Shown here one piece after another: positions 12,343-24,678 of a DNA stretch of 64,000 bases. This stretch comes from Melitaea cinxia (taxonomy: Eukaryota > Arthropoda > Insecta > Lepidoptera > Nymphalidae). Both the position numbers and the translations under genes were made by a program. The stretch is from positions 15,926,501 through 15,990,500 of the forward strand of contig NC_059399.1 of NCBI RefSeq assembly GCF_905220565.1. The letters are read 5' to 3'. Under the pieces are notes generated by a model, which ran no database searches, was not told where the DNA came from, and worked only from the letters and a program-made list of their open reading frames with translations. Every line of letters begins with the position of its first letter. Within the stretch, counting starts at the first letter, position 1.

Positions 12343-13914
12343 GGTTTGAACATTGACACTACACTTTACTCGTCACTTAGCTCCACTTTTGTTTGTTTGA
12401 TTAAATAACTTCAATTTGCGTTGCTTAGTTCTGTCCCATGGTGGTATATTTGTTATAGAGTTATGATATGATTTTTTAAGAATAATAAAATAGTTTTGTT
12501 GCTAATCAAGCTCTTAATAAAATCCTAGAAATGGTGTGAGTTTAGAAATATATTAAATTGCTAAAAGTTAGATATATTCCCATAGATGTCAAGAGAATAA
12601 TTATGGTGAGATCAAAAGACATTTTGACAAAGATGGTCGAGTTCCGATGACTAAATTTCCTACAGTAATTCAGAAAAAGATGAACTTTGTGTAGGATTCA
12701 GTGTTAAAATACTATTGCTATTTCGTTTTTAGTTAGAAACTTTTACGTTAAGCCGGTAACATGTCCGAGAGTATTTTTCAATAAGCTCTTTTAATACGTC
12801 GTATAATAAGATTATCAGCTAAAATTTGGTACTATTTCATGTTACTCAGAATATGTGTTTTTTTTTTCGTTACACATTACCTATACTTATAAAGTGAATA
12901 TCGTCATTAAGTACTTTGTGACACGAAAGATCAATGCCATCATGCCAAATTTCATATAAAATATATCTACATTTAAATTAAAAATGATAATATGTAGGGC
13001 TTAAATGTGATACTAATAGCATATATAGTACATTTGATATTTAGAAGACAGTTGAGAGAGAAGGAATAAAAAATATTATAATGAATATGAAATTGTTTTT
13101 TACTTATTGTTGTACTTAATTGGCTAAATATTGGTTTTAGTTTTGAGAACTCTTGTTCTAAGAATGTGATAAATAATATTCATTGACGCTAACAACTCTT
13201 CGTCTAATAATGTGATTAATGATATTGTCTTTCCTTGACGTTAACAGTTTTTATAAATTTTTTAGAAGAACTTAATGTAGAGAAGGAGTTTTTCTATAAA
13301 AATAGAAATTTCAAGCGCAGTTTAATAATATTCCGCCTATAAAAGATGCTTATTAATTTGACAAAGCGCCCAACGATTGAACGATAAATATCACGTTAAA
13401 TATGTAGTCTCATAAAGTATATATCTTTGAAACAAAGCAAGATTAATAATGCTAGGGATATATAGCTGGCCTGATTTTGACCTTGTTCGCTAAAATTCGT
13501 AAAGTTTTTTTTTTTTTACATATATTTACCTAGATTTTTATGAAGCTTTAAGTTTAATGGCTACTCTGGAGGCGCCCTTAATAAATCAAAACGTTGAAAC
13601 AGATCGTCGATAAGGCACCTTTTAGTAGTAATAGAATGGATCGAACGTTACGAAGGCTCTCAAGTTTTGATTAATACTTTCAATCTAAGTTAATACTTTA
13701 ATCAGCCTTTTAGTATAACGGATAAATCTATACATGGTTATTAGGGAATTCGTAATTATTTTTTTTAAAGATTTATTCGTTTCCGAATTTTAAGATGATG
13801 ATTCGGCTGATATTTTTGGGTTTACATGTGTTAAATCATTTTTACAGTAAACAATGAATAAATAAATTTGATTTGTACATCTTAATTTTTTTATACAATT
13901 ATTTCGGTAAACAA

Positions 13915-14165
13915 GCGTACGGTTCACTTAATAGATGATTACCGTTGCTTTAGCAGGCGTTGGCCTGCAAAACCAGAAGCACCACAACCGCGTTGCCGAT
14001 CCTATCCCCAATCCCCCTCAGGAGCTCCGTTCACTCACCAACAGGAATAGATCACTGCTTGAAAGCAACATTATTTAGCTGTGATCTTTTATAAGGTCGA
14101 GGTACTAACCCAGTCGGGCTGCTCCAGATTTTGAGCAGGAAATTTCCTGCGCCCTACTTCATTTA
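13915..14165. mobile_element. lepidopteran interspersed repeat (CCAGTCGGGCTGCTCC family)
   Basis: AGATGATTACCGTTGCTTTA, CAAAACCAGAAGCACCACAA, CTCACCAACAGGAATAGATC and CCAGTCGGGCTGCTCCAGAT in order. A short related piece is at 54392-54450 (CCAGTCGAGTTGCTTCAGAT). I recognise this as a frequent moth repeat but cannot name its class. Confidence 0.6.
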
Positions 14166-17100
14166 ATTTGCCGAAAATGTCAAATATTGTAATTTGCTGT
14201 GTTGTAAGATCAAGTAGTTCGCTATTTGTTTGGGTTACGATAGACTGAAGCTAAAGGGTGCGGTTTACAAATATACGATATAACCTTTATAGACCTACAC
14301 TGATCAGATTAAAACAATGGCACATCATTCATATCCTCACAATAAGAGATTTTTTTTTGGTTCACGAATTTTATTTAAATATTCCGTTTATATAAACGAC
14401 AAACTTTTCTTTGAATACATTTTGACGAAATTCGACGAGTGTTACCAAATAAATAAATTTCTATATTGTTCTGCTGTACTGAATATCGATTATGTAATTA
14501 TCTAAAAGCCTTGAACTGTCGACAGCTATTGTTGGTTCGAGGGCATTCGGTACACCTCGTTAAGAGTATTCAAAAAGCTGACACAAGTCCTTTTTATTGT
14601 CAACGAGAAAACCTTTATCACTCCTCGGGTAAACAAAATTTAGGTCATTTAAATTATTTTATTTCTAATTTGATTTCAGGAACTCCTTTTATTTTCAGTA
14701 TCCCTACAGTTCTATCATATTCTTTTTGTTAGACATCTTTACTGAAAACATATTATGTAACTAATTGATCTTCATGAATCAAGAAACTGAGTCATAAATC
14801 GAAGATATTTAGTTCAAAACCAGCGTAGATAGAAGATGAGGTTAGGATAGTAATAACGGCGGTAGAAATATTTATCACGATATACGATCATCGTGTAACA
14901 TTAAACAAATAGTCCATAATATACTAGCATTAATAATATGCAATACATTTTGATCACCAGTTGAGGTTAGAAGGGTCATATTTGAGAAGTCAAATAAGTA
15001 ATGAAGGAATAAGGAGGATAAAGTCTAACGACTGTTTTGTATGATGGTATGAGAGAAGCTCGCTACTGCCTTGAAGTTGTGCGTCACTCGAAGGCACTCA
15101 TGATAAATATTTATGCAGTACAGCATACAGATGTTTGTTTGAAATAGACGATATCCTCTGTAGGTCGAGTATAAGGCTTTCTACTTACCTATTAATAAAG
15201 AAGAACTTGAGTTAATTTCGATTGATCCTTAACATTCAGACTTCAATAACTAGGACACTTAAGCAAATAACATCATAATATATGGTAAATATATCAGTCA
15301 AATAAACCACTCGATAAGTGCGCTATAGCAAAGAAACCATACACCACCATACACCATAGTTCATGGCTTATTATAGAACCAAATTTAGAACTAAAAGTAT
15401 GGGATGAAAAGCAACCCTAAGGTATTGAAATTAGGTTCCAGCCATCCGCATGTACTTGCTATGTGATTTACTTCGGTCACGCGATCTACTTGTAAAAACG
15501 TTGGGTAACTGTTCTGGATTTAGTTTGTTCAACTAAATCTAAACTTTATTCTATACAAATAAGGGTTATAATACAAGTAAGACAGCTGCGCGCTAGAATA
15601 AAAACAACATTATAAGGTGGGGAACTTCAAATTATGATCACGAATATATTTAATCATGACATTAAAGGCAGGTCTCGGTTTTGACTGCATATTTATAATG
15701 TGATTAAATTATTAAAAATGTTAATGACTTTTTTAATTATATCACCATAGAAACATATGCAGACCCCAAAATATTTATTTAAATCTAATATTTATACTTG
15801 GAAGTGAGAATTTCGTACTAAAAAAGTTCAGTACTATAACTATTATAATGTTATAGAAATACGCGTATGTGTTGCCACTGACAAAGAGTTCTTTCATACT
15901 GTTTGTCATAGACTTTTTCTCATAACAAAAATGGGCAAAGATCAAAACACATCGTTCAACACAAAACCCACTCATCCCGAACAACTGCAAGATTTAATTG
16001 GTTTTTAAATCACTATAGAAGACCGAATAAAAAAATTAAAACTTTCAAACGCCCAGGTATATCTCGTCGTTACGAAAGGGGTCGTGGGCGCTCTTTGATA
16101 TCAACTCGATGTCTACTCATGTCACTATTCGAAACGTTTGAAAACCTTTGTTATCAACGGAAACTGGACAGCAATTTTAAATTTCTTTTAATGTATAAAC
16201 GTGTTTAAATTTATTGATTCATTTTTAAATAGGCTTTAAATTTTTGGCAATGTGCCATTTGTAAATCCAAATTTTTGTCATTAACGGACTTTATGGGACA
16301 TTATTATGTTTATGGGAGAGTACGTGAAAATGTGAATTATTATTATGGAAGGAAAAAACAAAATGTTGCATGTGACAGATTTGAAAAAAAAAAAACTTAA
16401 AAAGTTTGATGAACGATGATCCATTGTTGGGAGTAATTACGAAGTGTAATTTACAAAAAAAGTTCATATATTATGGTGAAAAAAAATTGAACTTTTTGTA
16501 CGTCACATGATAATAATACATAATTAAATAAGTAAAGGCTTTTAAAGTCGTTGTAGAATAATGCACTCATATTTACACTAAATACTAAATAAAGACCTAA
16601 GACAGTAACGAATAAGTAGACGTCCCTTTTCGTTAAATAACAATATCTAAACGAACTGATAATCGTTGAACTAAATAACTATTATTATTATAAAAAAGAA
16701 AAACCTCTTCAAGTCATTTAAATACAATTTAATGGCAGCTAACTGTTTGGCAGATGTTCTGCGGTTAATTTATATGTCGGCGTTCGTTATTCGTAGTCTA
16801 TTGAGTCATTACTGGGAAGACGTGGGATACGTTTTCAGGGTCCGTAGGGTAGTCAAAGGCTAAGGGATGTAATGTACGAGATATATAGACTGATAAATGC
16901 AATAGACTCTTGATTTTTACAGAATCTACGTACTTCATTGTCGCTATAATGACCTCAAGTAAAATAAATTCGAAACCAAAGGAAGGAAAGAAACTCCAAA
17001 CAAAAAAAATATTTCGATGTTTTGAGGGCGATCTTTTCAAATATACATCGTTAATTACTACAATAGTAACACTGTGTACAAGTTGATCGCTAATATTTTA

Positions 17101-17217
17101 TAGACTTTTTAGTAATTATGCAAACAACATCACAGTTCACAAATCTTAGTATAAGTTTAGTTAAGAGGAAAGGGTACCGAAGAGACTTTTCAAAAATAGG
17201 TATTTGAATAAAATGTT

Positions 17218-17330
17218 TCTGTCGCGCTGCATGCCGCTACCGCGCCCCGCACCATCTCCGCTCCGTTTTTTCTACGTGTGACTGTCGCGTTCTTAGTGTG
17301 CGTGCGCCGGCTATTCAGCTATTAATTGTT
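17218..17330. promoter_or_regulatory. CpG-rich island, possible promoter or 5' UTR
   Basis: GTCGCGCTGCATGCCGCTAC, CGCCCCGCACCATCTCCGCT and GTGCGTGCGCCGGC stand out sharply from AT-rich flanks. It has no long open frame and no repeat-family match that I recognise. It lies about 4.9 kb upstream of the minus-strand exon at 12342, so it could be its promoter or a non-coding first exon; on the plus strand an AG|GTATGT donor follows at about 17592. Confidence 0.35.
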
Positions 17331-17865
17331 GACGATATTTGAGTATTCGCATCTTTCGTTTCTTATTGACTACGAGTACATTTAGCGCATAGTGCTATTT
17401 TTCTGAATTTGGCTTGTTTTATTGAATTTGTTCTGCATCGTATTGCTGTGATTCGGCTTTACTATTATTGGATTTCGTAAACTACTTATTATTATGTTTT
17501 ATTATTTTGACTTGGATACTCTTTGTGACTTGATACATTACTATATTTTTGTGGGTAATTATCGAAATACTTAGGTACTTTATTTATGAATTAGGTATGT
17601 AATTACATGGTTGAGGTGTGTGTAAGAATGGGTATTGAGATACATACATAATTATAGTGTATACATGTAGTATATAGTATAAGTGTAAGAATAATATATA
17701 TATTATGTAATGTAGTACATACATAGTATAAAACGTTTGTCTTAGTACCTATATAATTTGTAATGTCTCATGTTTGTCGCAGTTATTAATACATGGGTAT
17801 AGGTTATATATATTAATTAACATATAATTGCGGCGATATAACAATGGTTAAAAATAATATTATAA

Positions 17866-18010
17866 ATAAAAAAAAAACAAGAAAAGCCGCCTGCGTGAAG
17901 AACAACTATTAGAAAGTCAATTGAAAAAGCTGGAACAAGATAAAAATTCAATAATTACACAAAGATAGCTAAATAAATTACACCAATTTCAAACATTATG
18001 TACTGTACAC
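17866..18010 (+). repeat. dispersed repeat with a conserved coiled-coil-like frame, copy 2
   Basis: The frame reads RLREEQLLESQLKKLEQDKN SI ITQR and a stop. It differs from copy 1 by conservative changes, some silent, over the shared 22 residues. The flanks after the frame also match (CATTATGTACTGTACAC versus CATTTTGTGCTATACAT). Confidence 0.6.
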
Positions 18011-18119
18011 TTATAAAAATCATGAAGGCGACTTTTTCAATTATTATTTTATTTATGTTTTTTTAGTTAGGCAAATTACGTAATCGATTGAATTTTTTTA
18101 AAGAGTGGTTGATTAACAT

Positions 18120-18960
18120 GACATAACATAACAATACACTTTATTGAACACCAACAGAAAATAATAATACGTATCAGATTGATTTTTAACCGACTTCCAA
18201 AAAAGGAGGAGGTTCTTAATTCGACTGTATTTTTCTTTTTTTTTTTGTATATATGTTACTTCAGAACTTTAGACTGGGTGGACCGAGTTCGACTTGTACG
18301 CAAAGGAAAAAAAGCCGACTTCAATTACATCGACATGTAATACAACAAAAGATTACTCAAAAATTTGTTATCAGATCTCGATGAAATTGAAATATGACTA
18401 CACGATAAACATCAGCTTTCGATTAAATTAAAAACCATCAAAATCGGTACACCTAGTAAAAAGTTATGCGGTATAATACAACGTAGGTCGACGAAAATAG
18501 TCAAGTAAAAACGTATTATTTATATTACTCGAAAAGTTGTTGTTAGATCTCAAATAAACTCAAGTGAGACCAAATGACACACACCACCTTTCGATTAAAA
18601 AAAATTTTGTAGAAATCGGTCCACTCAGTCAAAATTTCTGAAGTAACATACATAAAAAATACAGTTAAATTGAGAGCTTCCTCCTTTTTTGGAAGTGGGT
18701 TAAAAATAGAAACCGATTTTACACGTCTATAGAATTCCTAAGTCGACAAGCTTGAACAGTGAAAGATTTAGTATAAACGAAAGAGGAGTGAGAGGGAAAT
18801 TCAAGAAGTAAGCTTTCCTCAGAACGAAAACTGCGTTCATTGGAATCACTAAGAAACTTAAATCGTCGTTTTAGATAAGCAGGTACAACAGGATTAAAAA
18901 GAATAGAGTAAAGTAAGTTGAGAATATACGTATTCCTGAAGTAGTTATAAAATATTTTGG
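18120..18960 (-). mobile_element. LINE 3' fragment interrupted by TIR elements
   Basis: At 18945-18770 on the minus strand a frame reads LFNPVVPAYLKRRFKFLSD, then SNERSFRSEESLLLEFPSHS and SFVYTKSFTVQA, a LINE reverse-transcriptase C-terminal region that would be followed by a QLWN..LP block as at 7150-7800. The matching 3' tail (CAATAAAGTGT) is at about 18150-18125. The gap is filled by copies of the AACCGACTTC family. Confidence 0.65.
18299..18710 (-). mobile_element. AACCGACTTC/GAAGTCGGTT element, full copy
   Basis: The element family begins AACCGACTTCCAAAAAAGGA and ends TGAAGTCGGTTTTTTTTCG. This copy reads it in reverse and covers the full internal order, including CACACCACCTTTCGATTAAA and GGTACACCTAGTAAAAAG. 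A 5' fragment in plus orientation (18187-18298) abuts it head to head. Confidence 0.75.
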
Positions 18961-19388
18961 TACTTTTATGTTTTATGGATTTTTTTAAATTTAATTTTAA
19001 TCGTCAGTTTTTGTAATTTTCTGTAGTTTTTTTTTCATTTAAAATTGTAATTATATTAATTATTATCATCATTGAAAATTATTATTATTGATTTTGCAGC
19101 TTTAGTAAAATTAATTACAAATTCCAGTCAATAATACTGATAAAATTGTGCTTAATAAAAATCTTAATTTGACGAATTCTTTATAAGGGCATCGGAACTT
19201 AAACTAATACAATTAATTATGTCACAATATACGTTGGAACTTCTTATATTTTCGTGTTTTAAAGGTGTCATTATTATTTTTCAATGGCGTAAAAATGAAT
19301 CGCGTAGCCGTACATAGCAGAAAATTTCAAGACACATGTCAGAACAATCCGCAGTGCAGTAGCGTTTTGTATTTAGTTACTTTCCTTA

Positions 19389-19524
19389 CGCCGAGTTGCA
19401 CGAAACAAAATTAAAATTTAAGTAGAGATTAAACTAATTTAATCACAAGAATTTCATACAATACTTGCGATTAAATTAGTTTAATCACTACTTAAATTTT
19501 AATTTCTTTTCGTGCAACTCGGCG
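19389..19524. mobile_element. 136-bp palindromic MITE with TTA target duplication
   Basis: It begins CGCCGAGTTGCACGAAA and ends TTTCGTGCAACTCGGCG, with arms of about 58 bp and a ~20-bp centre. TTA lies on both sides. A 3-bp TWA duplication is typical of PIF/Harbinger-type elements, so a non-autonomous Harbinger is the likely class. Confidence 0.8.
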
Positions 19525-22500
19525 TTAGTAAAGCAAAAAGTCTTTGTTGTGTAGGATAAATAAAGGCTAAAAAATTTGTTTCTTTTAATCAAATGTTCCA
19601 ATTTACACAAATATCGTTACTACATAAACTTTTTTCAAGATACATTATTTTTATTTTCCGAATGTTATTGCAAATGTGCAATAAAGTGTTAAATAAGTAA
19701 CAGTGGAATTACAACGAAGGTATGAACCGCACTTAAAACAATTAGTATGTAAAAGTTATGTTGAAAATAATCAAATTCTAAATATCCTGAGTCAATACGT
19801 CTATCTGTTGGTGGTATTAGTTGATAGAGTCGTTGTATAAAAATAGCAATGTATGTGCAATTAATGCAGGCAATAATTTGATTAATTTTATGAAAAAATC
19901 TTTTATTTCTCGTTTTCATAAAATCATTTGACATTTTACAATAATGTTAGTAACAAATTTAAATTAATAAGTTAAGTATTCGTGACCTATTGTTTGACTT
20001 TAAAAAGTTGCTTTTTTTGTCAACGACTGGAATATTATGCAAACATCTCCCTTGCCATAAAAAGGCGAACTATCCAGACGTCATCGCGGTTAATCATTTC
20101 AGTCAACTTAGTATTTATTTCCTCTCATAGTGAGGGTCTGAAGTCACTCGGAAATAAGTCGGTCAAACATTGTGAGTGACGCTGGGAAATATGGGGTGAG
20201 CACACACCCTTATGTAACATGTTAAACTGAGCACGGACAGTCAAATGAGACCAGTTAGGATGATCCTTGGGAGTACGGACTTCATAGGGAACGTTAGTTC
20301 AAATTTGCCAGGATATGGACAAGTAAAGCAAAAAATAGAGTATATGTGGAACACTCAAATATAACATTGCCATTCATGATGTCCATCACACTGAAGATGT
20401 TATTTTTTGCAGTACATTCTTGTTATATATATAATTTCTAATTAATTTTAAAGTGAAGACATGTGTTATGTAATATTTATTTGATTGATACAACAGCGCA
20501 TTAAATTTTAGACCTCAAGAGATAATAAAAGTATTGGTTGAATATTTATTTTTCATATAATTTAAATTCAAATTTATCTAATTTAATAATTAATAAAATT
20601 GCTTAATACATTTCTAAAAGTTATTTTACAAAAAGTGACGTTAAGTAAAGTAAGGTATTTATTATTTTTATCAATAAATTTTACCAATAAAATAAATGAG
20701 TTACTTCTTTTTTATAAAATTTAATAAAATGACTGTATATTTAATTATTTTCTAACAAGAATACTCTGTGGAAAAGCTTCGTGAATTTTTATTATTTTTG
20801 TTTTCTTGCCAATTAATCTTTCATCTTTATTCCATGTTCGAATTTATTTCAAATAACGAAATATTTTAATTGGTAAACCAATTTGAAAGTTTGTTGAATA
20901 TTATTTATTCACTATCGTCAAATCGTATTTACATCTCTACACAAAGTTATTCAAATAAATTTATATTAGAATGAATAACTTGTATTGTATTAAATATAAT
21001 ATTTTAAAGGGTTTTAATTAAAATTATAATTTATATCGATAGTGAACTATTGAAACTGGCATTATAGTTATGATTGTAAATAGAATTTCTATTAGTACTA
21101 ATAGCTATCGTTACAAAACATGAAACTTACGGTTACCTAGCGATATATAATCCCAAATGTCTCTAACTACATTATACTCTTTAATAGATTATGAGAGATC
21201 ATATTCTACTGTCCAAGAAACAATAAACAAATTGTATTTTATTTATGTAGTCAAATACAAGAAAGTCTTGGACTAATATTATAATAGAATAACGTTTATT
21301 AAATCCAAAAAACGTCAGTTTTGTTTTACGAGAAATTAACATAATATTTTTCATATAAATGATAAATTTTTGCACGTCTGTCTCCCACAGCGGTGGTGTA
21401 TACAATGTGATATATTAATCGTCCTATATAATACTACTGCCCGAGGCATTTAGACAAAAACATTTGCATCCACGTTGACCTTTATTGCTTAGATAATATG
21501 GTTTATTATTCATTGTTTTGCAAACAAAAATGTAAAATGTCACGCGATTCTGTCAGCTGTCAGTCACAAGTGACACGGTATCCAGGCGTAGTCCCACTTT
21601 TCGCTTGAACGATCGCTTCGGATTCGAGGGGTAGAAATAGAAAATAGATTTTATTACTATCAACGATTGGTTTGAGATGGAATTTTAATTGAATTTTTGA
21701 AAGGAGGTTATAAATGTCACTGAAATTCTTTTTTAATACATGTACTTTTTAAAGGGTGATTGGTGTTTCATTGATGAGACAATTTCTTCTGCTTAGACGT
21801 TGCATAGATTAGATACTTTTTGGTGAAACTATTAATGGTTAAAACGTTAGTCAAGATTTGACGAACATTACTTTTTCTTCCGTTGAAATCATACCGAGCA
21901 TATTCTTATGATGTGTTTTAAGATATACAACAAAAGTTTCGCATTTCCTTTGTTAGAATATATTTTCGGTTAGGGAGAAACTTTTAAAAATCGTTACTAC
22001 ATAAAGAACGGGCACGGAACTTCACGAGCTGGTGAAACAAAAATGTATTTGAGAAGACAAATTGATTCGAACAGTAGTTTTTAGCAGAAAGAAAATAAAG
22101 GAAAAGCGATTCAAAAGGTGAATTAGCTCCTAGCTGAGAAATTAATCTAACATAGTAGCGTTTAGTACGAAACGCGAATGGCTTTTACAATTTGATCATT
22201 AATTTTAAGTTAAAAATAAACGTGAGTGTAAGAAAAGAGTTATTGCTTGCATATTAAATCTATTAGTTATTTTCTTTTGTTAATAAAAATATAATTACCT
22301 AAGTATCGATAATATTAACTAACGTTGATATTTTAGATTAATCTGTTATGTGTGTGTGTGTGTTACAACAATGTGAAGAAAAAAAATCTGGTATTCATTT
22401 TATATATTTATACCGAGTATAGCAACATACTGTTATTATTTTTTAGTAGGAATTACTACTTTTAAATGAATTAGTATTTACTTTTTAATTATTTTAGAAA

Positions 22501-22962
22501 AGCAGGACTTATCATAACATGTTAACGAACACAAGTCGGAAACAATAGAATTGAAGACACATGAATTAGTAATTTTTTCCACTAATAAAATACTGTGTTT
22601 CGTATTTTTTCTTGACTTTTTAACTTATTTTCTTTAACAAACATTTTACTATAAAATTAGAATGCATCATTATAACTATCTACCTATAAATAGAAACAAA
22701 TACACCATATTTTGGTCTTAGTTATACATTTTATAACATAATTATTAATGTCAGACGCAAGTTTATTACGATGCCATTCCATTCGTCATGTATCCTAAGC
22801 TATCATTAAGTGAGATTATCTATAATTTTCGTAAGATTTCTTGCTCTCTTTATTCATGTGATCTTTATACGAAACCGGTTGATATTTATAGTTTCCGGTA
22901 AGTAATGATTCTAAGTCGGCTTAATCTTTGGTCATTTTTATTTTGTATCGTTTTTTATTTTT

Positions 22963-23594
22963 TAACCGACTTCAAAAAAGGAGGAGGTTACTCAATTCGA
23001 CCGTGTATATATATAAATTTTTTTTGTGTATTTTCGGGGATAACTTATGTACGTCGTTATGACTTATGTAACTCGTTTATGTACGTCGTTATTATGATCT
23101 AATGATGGAATCCCAGAGAAATAGAGGGAAACTCGAAAATCCGCATTACTTTTTACTAGCTGTACCGTTTTTGATGATTTTTTAATTTAATCGAAAGCCG
23201 ATGTTTATCATGTGGTCACATTTAAATTTCATCGAGATCTGATTACAACTTTTTGAGTAATCTTTGATAACGCGTATTTACTTGACTACTTTTTCGTCTA
23301 CCTCCGTTGTACGCGGGATAACCATCTAATTACTGGCTTTGAAATACATAGACCTAAGACGAGCAGCATCGTCTTCGGTGCGACAAAGCCAGTCCTGCAG
23401 TCACCAACTCGCCTGCCCAACGTGGTGACTATGGGCAAAACACATAAGTTCACGCCATTTTCGGCGTGAACTTGTGGAGGCCTATGTCCAGCAGTGGACT
23501 GTATAGGCTGTAATGATGATAATGATGATGATGACGTTGTATTACTTGTCGATATAATTGAAGTCGGTTTTTTTTCGTTTGCCAGCAAACACAA
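22963..23594 (+). mobile_element. AACCGACTTC/GAAGTCGGTT element, with nested retroposon
   Basis: Starts TTTTTAACCGACTTCAAAAA and ends TTGAAGTCGGTTTTTTTTCG. The retroposon at 23312-23534 splits it near its right end. Confidence 0.75.
23312..23534 (+). mobile_element. LINE/SINE insertion nested in a TIR element, 7-bp TSD
   Basis: The insertion runs from GCGGGATAACCATC to a (TAATGATGATGA) tail and is flanked by CGTTGTA at 23305-23311 and 23535-23541. The body has GGCGTGAACTTGTGGAGGCC and CAGCAGTGGACTGTATAGGC. The surrounding AACCGACTTC-family copy resumes immediately after, so the order of insertion is clear. Confidence 0.8.
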
Positions 23595-24562
23595 TTATTT
23601 CTATTCTTTTTACAATAACTTTGGATTTCTTGTTTTAATATTCTGTTTTATTTTCTAGTAAATGTTCCACGAATTTATGTGTTTTGCTGATAATGCTTTT
23701 AATATTTAATTAATAATACATTCTGTTTTCAAGACGTTGACTATAATTCATAAGTTTACCAATTATGTAAGAATTTATCTTAAAAATGGTTGGACATAAA
23801 AATGTTAATTTATTTACTATCAAGACATAAAAACACATTAAATGTAAAACATTCATTCCCATACGAAAACTCCCTGTTAAATAATTTATAACACTCAAAT
23901 GAAAAGACACATTACAGAAAGCTGTATAGGTGCAATAAAGATAAATACTTCATGTACCCATTTGTTGTTTCCGAGATAAAATTTAAAAGCTATAAATTTT
24001 GTAAACCAATAAGTACGCACTAAATGATATAACCCATAAATTACCGAGTTCCGATGGGATCGATGTTCTTCGTCGTCCATTCTCGGATATCTTATGATTT
24101 ATACCTTCCATAGTTGGTGGGTTCTCTTAGAGGGAGTACATCTGCTATGATTTGTATTGTTTGTAAGAAAATTTGACAAATCGGTTAACCTTAACGTTTT
24201 TACCAAAGATTGGTATTAAACGTAAAATTGTTTTTGTTACATTACTTCGATTTAGGGATATAATGAAACATGAGACTAGTTTTTGAGATTTGTTTTTCGA
24301 AGTATTTTAGAATGTCAAAGACATTCTTTTTAAACATTTTTATTCCTAATAAAGTAAATATTTTGATATTTTGTTTTATTTTTAAAGGGTAGTTAAAGAT
24401 TTAATTAATTTTATGAATTAATAATTTGATTTTTATATCACCGTTGTTTGCGAAACTTTAATAATTACCAGTTTAAAATAAAAAAGCTTTACAGTTGTAT
24501 TTGTTGTGACTTTTGATATAAAATATTTATTATTTATTAAATCAAAGACTGAGAAATTTGCA

Positions 24563-24678
24563 TCACAGCGAAGAATCTTCATTGTTTTCGAAGACGTCAT
24601 TGAAAATAAACGGAGCGTGGACAAATTTCACTCCATCTGCTTTCGTAAATCCGTATTTTCCTTCCACGATTACTGAAC
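24563..24678 (-). CDS. possible terminal coding exon, family not identified
   Basis: An acceptor (TTTTGTATTTAG) is followed by two bases and 37 open codons to TGA: SVIVEGKYGFTKADGVKFVH then APFIFNDVFENNEDSSL. Residue composition is normal, not low complexity, with a mixed Gly/Tyr/Phe pattern loosely like insect cuticle proteins, although the diagnostic spacing of that domain is not clear. No upstream exon was found. It could be a real last exon, a pseudogene piece, or chance. Confidence 0.27.

Larger units (their letters stand above)
12343..24562. other. intergenic or upstream region
   Basis: It holds the 17.2-kb CpG island, a moth repeat, the palindromic MITE, an interrupted LINE and AACCGACTTC copies. 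The stretches 14170-17200 and 19530-22960 are AT-rich with no recognisable gene or element, except a GC-richer patch at 21535-21645 (GTCAGCTGTCAGTCACAAGTG). Confidence 0.55.
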
